NCBI RefSeq assembly: GCF_963678635.1
Contig: NC_087062.1
Location: 35,862,052 to 35,926,051 of the forward strand
Source of the DNA: Symsagittifera roscoffensis
Taxonomy: Eukaryota; Xenacoelomorpha; Acoela; Convolutidae
DNA length: 64,000 nt
Direction: 5' to 3'
This document shows, in pieces, positions 54,378 to 64,000 of this stretch (position 1 is its first letter; each line of letters begins with the position of its first letter). A model generated the notes under the pieces. The model worked only from the letters and a program-made list of their open reading frames with translations. It made no database searches and was not told the origin of the DNA. Position numbers and translations under genes: made by a program.

Positions 54378-57300
54378 TTCACCCTAGATTCCCGGTTCAA
54401 ACAAAAGGAGTTGTGCAGGCTCAAGCTCACGTTCTTCGCCAGGTCCTCCTCTAGTATCGATTCCCTCGCTTTGGTATTGTCTCTAGACATCGTACCCACT
54501 CTCTTCCATCCTGTCGTGATCGCATTTCGGTGGGTCAACAGGGGTCTCTTGAAAGCTTCTGGCCCAATCTCGGCCTGGAACTGTCGATACTCTTTTTGAT
54601 GCTTTCTCATGTGATCTTTCGTTGTCATGTACAACCAAGACGTCAGTGTCGCCCGAAACCATGGAAAGTACCTCAAACGGCTCCATATGTGTCTGACTTC
54701 CGTCGGTATGGCGAATACTTTGCACGCAGTCTCAAACAACTCGAGTCTCCTGCTGTAGTCTATCGCGTATATTGACTCAGCCGTTGGCGTCGTTGCTTCC
54801 CGATACTTCGTTATATTCTCTTCTATCCATCTCAGAGCCAACATCGTACTCACTACTAAGAGCGTCACCTTCTGCCGGTGATCCGGTAGTCCGATCGATC
54901 GAATTTCTTCCATATCCCACACCAGGCAAAGGTTCTTGTGATCTGGATACCACACCGTTTGTGCCAAACAGTGGCATGGGCATTCTCCATGGGTGATCTC
55001 AATGCTCCTGAGGTTACGCTCCCCCGAGGCTTCCAAGAGAGGCTCAAGCTCTATCATTTTCTCATGCATCGTGTCATTATCTTCCATGTTTGGAGTACCT
55101 TCCACAGGTTTTCCGATCACGTTTTGTCTCTCGTGATCGCTTGTGTTCTCACTCTCCAACTTCAAAAGTTCTTCTCCCCAGATTTCACTCAAGTCATCTC
55201 TCAATTCTCTTGGTACTGTCCCTCTGATTTTTCTCAACAATTTGTGCGAGTGATGCGATATCCGAGCCAACCTCACGCACTTGGGCACTGAGAAGGCCTT
55301 GTCCACCAGTACTCTCTGGCTGGATGCTTCCACCATCGCTATGTGCAGTGGGTAGTGGCTTCCGCACAAGTTGGCCATCATTGACCCTATCAAGGATTTT
55401 GCGTTCAATGGCAGGCCATAAGCTTCGCTCATGGGAAACCCCATTTCCGCCTCGAGACCAACCTTCCAGCTCCGGATGTGTTTTTGAGTCACCTGCAACA
55501 CCCCAGGCCATGATTCTACGCTCAACGCCGTCACTAAATGGTGTTCAGACTCTAGTCTTTCCAGTGACTGCAGACTACACATTCTCGAGAAGAATCCGAG
55601 AGCTGTTGCTATGTTCACCGTAGTTCTCGCGTAACACTCCGCTACTATTTGCACTTCACTTTTCTCCCTTTCCGTGATGTCTTCAAACCAAGTGACCAGG
55701 TCTTCTTTTTGAAAGGACAGTATCCTGACACATGACCGTCCATCGCAGGTGTGCTCTCCGTTCCCACACGTCGAGTCCAGACAGCTACCCGGTTCCATCT
55801 TCTTTGCTGACACGAGCTTGCTCGTCTTTTCGCCTGATTCCTGCGTCTGAGGTGAGATTAGCTTGTGCAACACACTCAACTTTGCCAGATCTTCATCTTC
55901 CGTTGGTGCTAACCTCACTCGCTCGGTGGTTTCCTCGATCAGACTCGCGTGGGGATGTGGACACCAGGAGGGTCTTAATAGCTTCCATACCACTCCCAAG
56001 TTCGTGATTAACAAGCCATTTCCATCGCCCATGTTCACTTCAACTCTCTTGTTCGAACGCGGTATGCTTACCACCTCTGGTGTTTTCTCAAGAATCAGGC
56101 CCAGGCTCGGCCCCTCTTTCTCTACCGTTTCTATTTCCATTATTCTTTCTGTCCAAAACTTCAGTAGCTCCGCCACCTCGTGGTTCCTGTGAGCGCCTCC
56201 AGTTTCTGAGTCTAAGAAGGGGTTGTAGGCTATTCCCATCACTCCTGACACGTATTGGTATTCCCCCTTCTCGCTGGGTCTCGAGTACTGCTCTGACGAG
56301 GCCAGGTTACGGTGAACATCATGCTCTTCTTCGAACTTCTTATTATAAAATCTCCATACCTCGTCCAGCTTTCTGTGGTTCTCTAGGGATAATCTGGAAA
56401 CATCTTCTTTTTCTATACCAGTACTCTGATACACGTTTAAGATGATCGTTGAGACTCTTTTTTCCACGGTTTTACTTCCGCTCGCTCTCTGGTGGCATGC
56501 CAAGATGGTACTATCAGACATCATTGACATTATCCATCTCAAGAAACATGTGGCATCCTTCCTCCTAGCCAGGCTCAAGCCTGAATTGTCCCTGGCCACG
56601 TGTTGCATCAATGCTTGATACACATCTAGCTTTTTGCTTCCCAACTTCAGCCTATCATACGAGGTCAATGTCTCCAACTCTATTCCCACCAGACTCCAGG
56701 TGAACATTAATTGTCCTGCAGTTCTAACGAAGGGATTCGCCATTAATGGTGGTGCTGATGAGGATGTCCTCATTGCCTCTTCAAAATGATCCTTCAACAA
56801 GTTCTGCCAGGACCTCTTCAGCTGATTCGCCATTTCTATTTTATTAACCTCGGATTTTTGCTGGGTGGCCCAATTGCGTCGCTTGCGAGCTACTCCACTG
56901 TCCAATTTCTTCAAGCAGTCCTCCATTTCCTTCAATGTCTCGAGGGCCACCCACCACGTCCGGGAGGTGTTCCTCGTCTTGTTCCTCTCCAATGGATCAC
57001 TCGTCACTTGCTTGCCCATGGCCTGGTGTGCCTTCGAGATCCATTCTTTGCCGACATCCACTTCCCATGTCTGTCCGTTCGTTGAACCTCTCTTTACGTT
57101 TATCTTCTGAGGCTTGAAGTCTTCCTCCGATGTCGAACTGGTGGAAACCTCTATTTCCCTCTCTACTTCAAGTGGTCTTCTGAGCTCCGAGCTGCTCTTG
57201 TATGCCGCCGTCTTGCATCGAGCCAAAACCATGGGCGCCGTCTCTCTCAAGTTTCCTTCCGAAACAGCATCCACTGAAGGACTACCCAATCCCTCCACTT

Positions 57301-59476
57301 CTCTCTTCCTCTTGCGAGTCTTCACATCTCTGCTTGAGGGTGTTGTGGCTATCATCACTGATTCGACCTCTCTGTCTACCCCCAATCCTTCCAACTCTTG
57401 CCTCCCCCCTGCTCGAGCCTTAAGGATATTAGTACTTTTAATCATATTACTAGTCCCAACCTTATCCCTTTTTATATCATCAACTATTCTATCTACAGTT
57501 TTTTGTTTCAGAGTAGAGCTGTCCTCACATTTTTCTTCTCTAGTCTTCGATCGTGAATTCTTCAGCTCTACCAGCTTGCTCAGCAGATTTTTTCTCGCCT
57601 TCTCATCCAGGCCCGTTCCTATCAGAAGCGGTTCTCCAAATCTTACGACTGTGTCCCACAGTTCCTCCTTGAATTTGTCCAGCGTCGTCTCGCTGCCCAC
57701 TTCTTGATTGAATTCTTCCAAGAACTCCTGCCAAGCATCGTCCTTCAGAGACCCCAGGAACATGTCCCTGTTCCCTTCGAAAGTGTTCTTTTCCCTTTCC
57801 TCCGAGCTCAAGAGTATCATCCCCATATTGAAGGTCTCATTTGCCAATGGCAATTCCAGATTCTTCCGGGGGGACGGATTCAGAGGTGGGGTGGCAGTAT
57901 CTGCCCAATTCTCCTCGCTCAAGTCTTTCAACAGCTCTTGAGTGGTGAGCTCCTCCCCTGATGGCCCTGGTTCAGGCGTATTTCCCACTTCCATGTCTTC
58001 ACCGGCTTCACTGAGAGTTTCATCCATACTCTCTTCTTCTGACTCATGTCTCCTTCTCTCGAGAATTCTTTTAAACCGGTCCTCAACGGGTCCACTCATC
58101 TTGTCTCCAGGCGTGTCCACTGACAGTGGTGATGGTGCCGTAGGGTCCAATTTCTTGTATTCCGTCAGGGCTACGTGCAGTTGACCTGCTGCATCTAGTT
58201 CTTTTCCCTCCTGTCTCACTTCCACCTGTTCTAAGCCATAGGGTGCCCTGTATTTTCTCGTTGCAAATTTCATGTCGTCCACCAATGCGACGTGCCCCTC
58301 CATCATGATCATCCTGCCATCATCCCATATGGGTAGCATGTTCTCAAGTCCCTCCTGCTCAAGAGCTCTCAAGACCTTTCGCACCTCATATCCGGGGGGC
58401 TGCGAACCTCTCATCTTTTTCGCTTGCGTCGTCCACGAATTTACCTTCGCCTCGCTAGTATGGAAGTAGACCGCCGCCGTGTAGCCGATGAACAGGGGGT
58501 CCCAGCCATCAGTGAAATACTTCTGCATTTCCTCCGTCGTCATCCTCGCCATTATGGAGGGAACTACCAAGGGGCTGTTCATTCCCAAGGTCATCCTCCT
58601 GGCTATCGGGAACTGAGGCATGGTGGCTGGGAGGATCTCTTTCTCCATTATGGCCTTCAGCTCCCTCTTGACCAGCGCAAAGCATTCCTTCCAAGCAGGA
58701 ATCCTCAAGATCTCTCGTCCGTCTGCCGTCAATGGGTTCAAGTTCCAAAACTTGGGATACGTTTCGATGGGGCCCTCTCGCTTGCCTCCCATTCTACATT
58801 GCATTTGCCCCCTGAAGTTGTACACTATCAGCTCGGCATCTTTCACTTTTCCAAAGAGTACCGTGTTGCTCATTTGCGCTCTGAGCACCTCCTGCTGACA
58901 CCAATTGAGCGCCGTCCCATCCAGTATGCTGATAAGACTCAAGTGCGTCACAGAGTGACGATACGTTGTCACCAGGGGATCTGGGAATGCGTACGTCACT
59001 GCTGGACCATAAATGCAGGTCACCACCTCCTCTAGACCCCGGATTATTCCCATAGGGTCCGACCTCATTGCCAGGCATAGGTCCGTCAACAGAGGCATCC
59101 CCCTATTCATCTTCTTCCATTCTTCTTTCGAGGTTGGATTCTCATCTTCACCTGTCATGTGCCGATTCTGCATCATGAGGTATTGCACTAACAACGTCTT
59201 CAACCCTGCGGCACACTTGTAGGAGTAGGTCTCAATGCTCGAATGGACTCTCCCCATAGACAGAGGCTCTCCATATTCCATCAATCGATGAAACGACACC
59301 AATTCCCCATGGGTCAAGAGTAGTAGAGCCAGATACCCATCAACTCGAAGTGTCTCTACTCCTCGACTAAACATGTACGCTGGGCCCATGTTGAACAAGT
59401 ATCTGGGGGTAGACCAGGTACAAAGCCAAGAGTAGGCTGATGGGCATGCCCAGTATCTCCTGCACGAAGGCTCCAA
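54378..59476 (-). CDS. Giant protein of unknown function, second reading frame
   Basis: About 1,700 codons open on the minus strand, with GC content visibly above the rest of the window. The frame runs on from 59367-63083 after a one-base offset near 59405-59409 and is cut at its left end by the MULE. It has charged helical stretches and acidic Ser/Glu-rich linkers (EEESMDETLSEAGEDMEVG). A possible NLS reads KTRKRKREVE. Late in the frame come two Cys/His clusters (CGNGEHTCDGRSC and GECPCHCLAQTVW). I see no polymerase, integrase, helicase or capsid motif. Conserved aromatic and Cys/His residues and the absence of stops over 5 kb show it was under selection. I do not recognise the family. Confidence 0.75.
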
Positions 59477-62400
59477 AGATAGTCGCCGTGGTGCCGAACA
59501 TTCCTGCCATGAATACCTTTTCCCAGCAAGGACTCAAGAACTTGAGAATCTCATGATCCCTCCTAGTCCTCAGCTCACCCTTGGCGTGCTCTCTCCAAAA
59601 CCCTCCAATCGTCACTTCATTGGCGGCCGAGACAAATCTAGCCACCGTCATGTCTCTTACTTCAGCCAGCTCCAGTTTTTTCTCCAGAAAACTCCAGACT
59701 TGTTTCACGAGGGGTGGTGCTTCCTCCCTCGTCTTATTCTTGGCGTTCTCCAGCCTTGGTGTCAAAAATGGCCACCAGCCATTCTCTTGCGTCAAGCGAT
59801 ATTTCATCGATTCTGATTGCTTTTCCGTCTCGGCCACATTTCTTCTCTCGTTACTAGGACCTCTAGACTTGCTGGTGGAATTTGTGATCTTCACATCTAT
59901 GCTCCGAAACCACAAGCTGGCCGTCAATTGGCTTATCGCCGGATGATCATCCCCGATGACTGGGCTGAACTTAAGTTGCCTGGCAAAGTTCGATATCTCT
60001 AGCAAGAGCACCTCGTCTAATACGATCAGGATGTCGGCTAGTCCATAAAAGCCCCTCAGTGCATGAGATATGTCCGCCCATGCCGCCGCCAATTCTGACT
60101 TGCGAAGCCTCAGGTTCGATGGCTCCAACTCCCGATTGGGGGCTGCCATTAGAATACGCCATTCGATCCCCTCTGCCATTAGGATCAAGACCGCGTACAC
60201 GAATTGTAGGGCGGGTGGCATATTCGCGTATCCAGGGGATGTGGTGAACACCACCTTCGTCTTGGATCCAAATCTCGAGACAACATTCTCCTGCACTTCA
60301 TTCATCGCTGCAAACAACGCCTGAATGGCTTCCCATATCTTCCTCGATGTCGGAATCTCATTGCCCTTTAGCTGCTCAAGAAGTCCCATCGCGTGCAGGT
60401 GATCATTCATCCCTGCAAACAATAGCAACTCAGGCTCACAGGGCATCTCCGACTTTATTGCCACCACCAGAGTTAACATCTGGTTTAATTCAGCTCCTGG
60501 CAAAAAGTATATCAGAGTCTCCGGCCAGAACAACTTAGGAGACGTTCCTTCGAAGTCCGACCCCGCCACAATGACTACTCTTGCAGCAGCTGGATCTGCT
60601 CTATCATAAACTGCCAGGGTTTTGGCCAGCTGGTTGCTGCCACAGGGCTTCCCGTACCTGGGATCTTCCGCCAACTTCGAGCCTTCGTAAGCGGCATCTG
60701 GCAATTCCATTCCCCCCGGATTGAGTAGCTTGTCCACCACTTTCAACTGTGCCGGGGTCGCCAATCTGATCCTGGCGATGCTTGTTCGGTGTTTGGGGGG
60801 TTCTACTATGAGTCCAGGACTCCCCAACAGCTTGAGAGGTCTGTAGTTAATGGGTCCCATGATCGCTTTTGTGGGAATTCCGGTCAGATCTGCGGTCTCC
60901 ATCAATTTCGTTCTCGAGAAGTGTGCCTCATGAGCTTTCAACCAGTCCACGCAATGATGTCTGTTTAAATCCTCGTGCGACACTCGTTCAATCCCCAGGG
61001 TCTCCGCCAATTCTCGCCTGCATTCCAAACCCTCTAGGTCAAGTTCTTTCACCTTCTCAGGATATCTCAAGCGAGCGGTCTCCATAGATCTCTTTTCCCG
61101 CTTGTTCTCTGCCACTACCACTGAGGATATCGCCGAGCCTGGAGGTGTTGATGACGTCACCTCCTCCGACTCCATTGGCGTGACACTCTGCAATCTGGTC
61201 TGGTTGCTCCTCGAACTGTCTCTAGTGTCAACTCTCGTTCCCAAGCGACCAGACAAGGCTCTTGAGGCAAGGAATGGTGGGTTCGGGGGTGGTCCTAATG
61301 TGAATTGGGCTGTCTCTAGCAGGTCCGCCTCTAGCGTGTTTATGTGTTCCTGGAAGACATCGTTCAGCCACTCCGCTCCCCTTGGTCTATCGAAATGGAT
61401 TCCATCATTGGAGGTGTCTTCAGGGAATCCCTTTTTCTCCATGCGCTCCGCCACGTCCAACAGTCTGACAGGGAGTACACTTTTCCGGTGGATATCTCGG
61501 ATCACCTTGTTTAGGTTCCGCACCTTCTCGTTCATCTCCAAGGCGTGCTGGTCAAACATCATGTTGTAGGGGACGGTACATACCGTCAACAGGATGGGGT
61601 CCATCTGGATCCTCAGCTCCTCAAGAAGGCAGCTCATCTTGTCCTGCAGCCTCGTTATTTTCCTCGCTTCTCCCCTTGATACATCGTTAGTCCCGATCAT
61701 CAAGGTCACCGTGTACACTTTAGTCATCCCTAGCATCTCAAGCGTCGCCAACATCTGTGGCGTGGCAGCTCCAGCGAAACTCAAGATTCCTGTCTGCCAG
61801 TGCGACTGGATCCGGGTCAACACCCGCACCAGGCTGTCCCCTATGATCAGGTGGACCGCACCTTCTGGCACACGGGGTGGCGCAAGATACTCCACCCAGG
61901 CTGCATCATGAAAGCAGTCCCTCCTGGCTTTCTCTTCCGCACTCCAATCCAGCCGATTGTGCCTGTGGTACCTCTTCTCTGTATTTTTCTTATAACTCGA
62001 GATCACGACGCTCCTGACCGGCTGTTCCCTCGAAGTCGGGGGAAGCTCCGGTCTTGCCGAACTTTCACGACTTTTCTGCCGTAATTTCTCGCCCAGCTCT
62101 TTCAGACGCGATGAGCCGCCGCTCACCTGACTGTCACTCGAGGTCGAGGTTGGGGTATATCCCGGCAGCACCACATCCATCAGCGGGCGTACGGGTTGCG
62201 TCTCTAGGCTACGCAAGGAAGACGTTGCGTCATTCGGTATCCAGACTTCCAACCCTTCACTCATGTGTTCCCGGTCTTCGCGGTCAAGGTTGAACCGTGC
62301 TCTTGCTCTGGGGACTTCATCCACCTCCATGCGTGACTCTGGTCTCGAGCTGGTAACCACTCGCTCCTTGGGCTTGGCTCCCTTCTGTGCGTCAAGTTCG

Positions 62401-63083
62401 CGTTGTCGTTGTTCTATTCTCTCCAACTCCGACTTCAGTTGTTCACAATTCGCGGCATTCTCCCGCACCCTTAGCTCCTGCTGATTTTCAGCCTTTAGCA
62501 TCTCAAGCAACCTCAGAGTCTGATCTCGCTCGTTGACCGCCTGGTCCCTTTCCAGCTGAACCTTCTCCCGATCCAGCTTTGCCTGATCCCGATCGAGGTT
62601 CGCCTTATTCCTTTCTTTCTGCGTCTTCTCGAGCTCTTTCTTTAGAACACCAAGATCCGGGTATGCCTCGGTCGTCTGTTGTGCTCGCATCATCGATATC
62701 ACCTTACTCGAGCTTGGGCCTGTAGATATTGCTGTTGGCCTAGTTGCTAGTGGGAATTCCCCTGCGCCATATTCGGTTTTGTTACTCAGGCCAGGATTCC
62801 TTGCCAAGTCAAAGCCCCTTACTCCTCCATCCACAATCCAAGACAACCATCTGGTCTGTTCTTGGTTTGATATACCCTCGGTGGTGTAGCCGATCATCAA
62901 GACAGCCTCCGTCGCAGACTCCCTGCATTCACCCTGGTCTTCCAACTGGAGGATGGCATTCAGCATTACCGCCATTCTCTCGTCTATCTGGGTATAGTCC
63001 AGGTCCCTCAGGCGTCTGTACAGCTCATCAAGAGTAGGCTTCTTCAGGGCCGCGGGCATGGATTTCCAGAATCTGTCTGCCAT
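59367..63083 (-). CDS. Giant protein, first reading frame: coiled coil and two SGNH-hydrolase-like domains
   Basis: 1,238 codons from the ATG at 63083. About 143-240 is a long coiled coil rich in Arg/Glu/Asp/Gln. An SGNH/GDSL hydrolase domain spans about 408-580. Its block I is IIGDSLVRVL, block III is IGTNDVSRG and block V is DGIHFDRPRG, so Ser, Gly, Asn, Asp and His are all present. A second, diverged SGNH-like unit spans about 835-1050: VAGSDFEG, FAGMNDHLHAMG, then GDDHPAI. A hydrophobic segment follows near 1205-1228. SGNH folds cleave esters; ORF1 of CR1/L2 LINEs also carries one, but no RT is seen here. The frame passes into 54378-59476 by one base near a C5 run (59405-59409). Confidence 0.85.
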   Translation of the reverse strand: MADRFWKSMPAALKKPTLDELYRRLRDLDYTQIDERMAVMLNAILQLEDQGECRESATEAVLMIGYTTEGISNQEQTRWLSWIVDGGVRGFDLARNPGLSNKTEYGAGEFPLATRPTAISTGPSSSKVISMMRAQQTTEAYPDLGVLKKELEKTQKERNKANLDRDQAKLDREKVQLERDQAVNERDQTLRLLEMLKAENQQELRVRENAANCEQLKSELERIEQRQRELDAQKGAKPKERVVTSSRPESRMEVDEVPRARARFNLDREDREHMSEGLEVWIPNDATSSLRSLETQPVRPLMDVVLPGYTPTSTSSDSQVSGGSSRLKELGEKLRQKSRESSARPELPPTSREQPVRSVVISSYKKNTEKRYHRHNRLDWSAEEKARRDCFHDAAWVEYLAPPRVPEGAVHLIIGDSLVRVLTRIQSHWQTGILSFAGAATPQMLATLEMLGMTKVYTVTLMIGTNDVSRGEARKITRLQDKMSCLLEELRIQMDPILLTVCTVPYNMMFDQHALEMNEKVRNLNKVIRDIHRKSVLPVRLLDVAERMEKKGFPEDTSNDGIHFDRPRGAEWLNDVFQEHINTLEADLLETAQFTLGPPPNPPFLASRALSGRLGTRVDTRDSSRSNQTRLQSVTPMESEEVTSSTPPGSAISSVVVAENKREKRSMETARLRYPEKVKELDLEGLECRRELAETLGIERVSHEDLNRHHCVDWLKAHEAHFSRTKLMETADLTGIPTKAIMGPINYRPLKLLGSPGLIVEPPKHRTSIARIRLATPAQLKVVDKLLNPGGMELPDAAYEGSKLAEDPRYGKPCGSNQLAKTLAVYDRADPAAARVVIVAGSDFEGTSPKLFWPETLIYFLPGAELNQMLTLVVAIKSEMPCEPELLLFAGMNDHLHAMGLLEQLKGNEIPTSRKIWEAIQALFAAMNEVQENVVSRFGSKTKVVFTTSPGYANMPPALQFVYAVLILMAEGIEWRILMAAPNRELEPSNLRLRKSELAAAWADISHALRGFYGLADILIVLDEVLLLEISNFARQLKFSPVIGDDHPAISQLTASLWFRSIDVKITNSTSKSRGPSNERRNVAETEKQSESMKYRLTQENGWWPFLTPRLENAKNKTREEAPPLVKQVWSFLEKKLELAEVRDMTVARFVSAANEVTIGGFWREHAKGELRTRRDHEILKFLSPCWEKVFMAGMFGTTATIFGAFVQEILGMPISLLLALYLVYPQILVQHGPSVHV
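59405..59409 (-). other. Homopolymer at the one-base offset joining the two giant frames
   Basis: The minus strand reads TACCCCCAGA. Upstream of it the first frame is coding; downstream the second frame is the one without stops. The first frame ends about 40 nt later at a TAG. It is either programmed frameshifting, an assembly error or a mutation. Confidence 0.6.
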
Positions 63084-63584
63084 TCTTTGTGACTTCGGGA
63101 TGTATACAGGTATATGTTAACCAGCTCAAGAATTACCTTACCGACTCAAGTATTACCCAACTCAAGAATTCTCTAGAAATGTTCCCTTGCAAACACTTGC
63201 TGTAGGTGTCGATTATCGCGAGTTCAATCAAGATTTTCTCTTTCTGTCTCTCGCTTGAGTGTAGTTGGATTTTCAACTTTGTTTTTCAAACTTGATCTGA
63301 AAACAGAAACCACATTATGACCTAACATGTCATGCTCCTAACCTAGAAACCCCCCCTTTTACCAGTATGGTTAAAATCTTATCATTTTCATTCTATTTAA
63401 AACGATTCAATTGGAATTTCCTTAAAAACATGCAGATTCATTTTATGTTTTAGCACCGTTAATTCTTTTTAAAATTTAATTGTCATGCCAATCACGTCTT
63501 AAGATCCCTTTACCTGTGCCGCACCCAAGTACCTAACTCAAGACTCCTCCCTCACACCCAACTCGAGACCCCCGTGTCCCCAAC
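63084..63584. other. Spacer between the macrodomain and the giant frame
   Basis: About 500 bp without an open frame. AACTCAAGA-type motifs recur here (63120-63175, 63530-63600) and also near 52045-52075 on the other side of the giant frame. They may mark the ends or regulatory parts of the unit. Confidence 0.4.
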
Positions 63585-64000
63585 TCAGGCGATGCTCAAG
63601 TAGTATTTTTTGTGCAGATACACCATTATCTCAGTTTCCGCAAAGACTACATGTAGGATAGCGTACAATTCCCTCGAGCTCAGTTTGCCCCTGTTTGGGT
63701 CATACACCGGCATTGAGACCTCCGTTATTCCTCTTTTTAGTCATGAAGTCTCATAGTCTTGTTAATGCCAATATCACGTGTTCGGGATCAATTGTGTTCC
63801 TGTCATTGACCCTCGTCACTAGGAAGCACAGATATTTGCCCGGGACTTGTGCTACTGATGGTGGAAGCGCTGCCATCCCTCCTAGTCCTGGTCTCTGTCT
63901 GAACAGAAACTCCACGTTCTGGTACTCTCTTCTGAAGTCAGCTTCCAATCTTGATTTGAAACTCATGTCCGCCGTGATGCAGATCGCGCTAGTCCTGTTT
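63585..64000 (-). pseudogene. TARG1-like macrodomain, partial, frame-broken
   Basis: The minus-strand frame enters from the window edge and reads to 63751: SAICITADMSFKSRLEADF, then GKYLCFLVTRVNDRNTIDPE. After a break of about 12-25 nt the homologous sequence resumes in another frame at 63740-63585, with GITEVSMPVYDPNRGKLSS and ETEIMVYL. Motif order matches the pol macrodomain at 11010-11398. At the catalytic Lys position it has Arg (LVTR), and the GLD motif is replaced by NRG. Catalysis is therefore unlikely even apart from the frame break. The start is outside the window. It is transcribed in the same direction as the giant frame. Confidence 0.65.

Noticed and set aside
54900..62500. Many plus-strand open frames of 60-200 codons opposite the giant frame
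   Set aside because: They are complementary-strand by-products of a GC-richer coding region, with unnatural Ser/Leu/Arg-rich composition and no motifs.
1..64000. CRISPR array or bacterial contamination
   Set aside because: No regularly spaced identical short repeats. Introns and animal-type genes occur in the AT-rich parts, and MULE, LINE and SINE elements are spread across the window.

Overview
The window looks like a repeat-rich invertebrate animal genome, most likely a nematode, but no rRNA or other marker settles the taxon. Four cellular genes have a polypyrimidine-AG acceptor 0 to about 20 nt before their ATG, as expected for spliced-leader trans-splicing. Introns are ordinary GT-AG, and one gene pair is spaced like an operon.

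Layout. (1) 1-14589: a retrovirus-like Ty3/Gypsy-type LTR element on the minus strand. It has gag, a TTTAAAC -1 frameshift site, then pol with protease, a TARG1/OARD1-type macrodomain, RT, RNase H and integrase. An interrupted envelope-like frame and a duplicated acidic/zipper accessory gene follow. A spliced gene lies antisense between pol and env. (2) 14590-21200: non-coding DNA with a 1.1 kb foldback, a hAT-type MITE with 8-bp target duplication, and tRNA-like repeats. (3) 21201-25733: an intronless SWI/SNF SMARCC (BAF155/170, Moira, SWI3) gene. (4) 28622-45774: a C3HC3H zinc-finger gene (KANSL2/INO80D-like) directly downstream of TCF25. TCF25 has a 9-11 kb first intron holding a decayed LINE, a 230-bp satellite and an ATGG array. 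Its first exon lies on a 2.07 kb tandem duplication, so it is present twice. (5) 47209-49011: a NIPSNAP gene and a C2H2 zinc-finger terminal exon. (6) 52091-64000: a GC-richer block with a very large reading frame, about 3,000 codons over two frames, on the minus strand. It holds a coiled coil, a canonical SGNH esterase domain and a second SGNH-like domain, with no polymerase or integrase that I can recognise. A second, frame-broken macrodomain lies upstream of it. A Mutator-like (MULE) transposon with perfect 9-bp target duplication sits inside it.

The most unusual content is two separate mobile-element-like units that both carry a TARG1-type macrodomain. One, inside pol, keeps the catalytic-type residues; the other has lost them. 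Next are the antisense spliced gene in the LTR element and the giant SGNH-bearing frame, which I cannot assign to a described element class.
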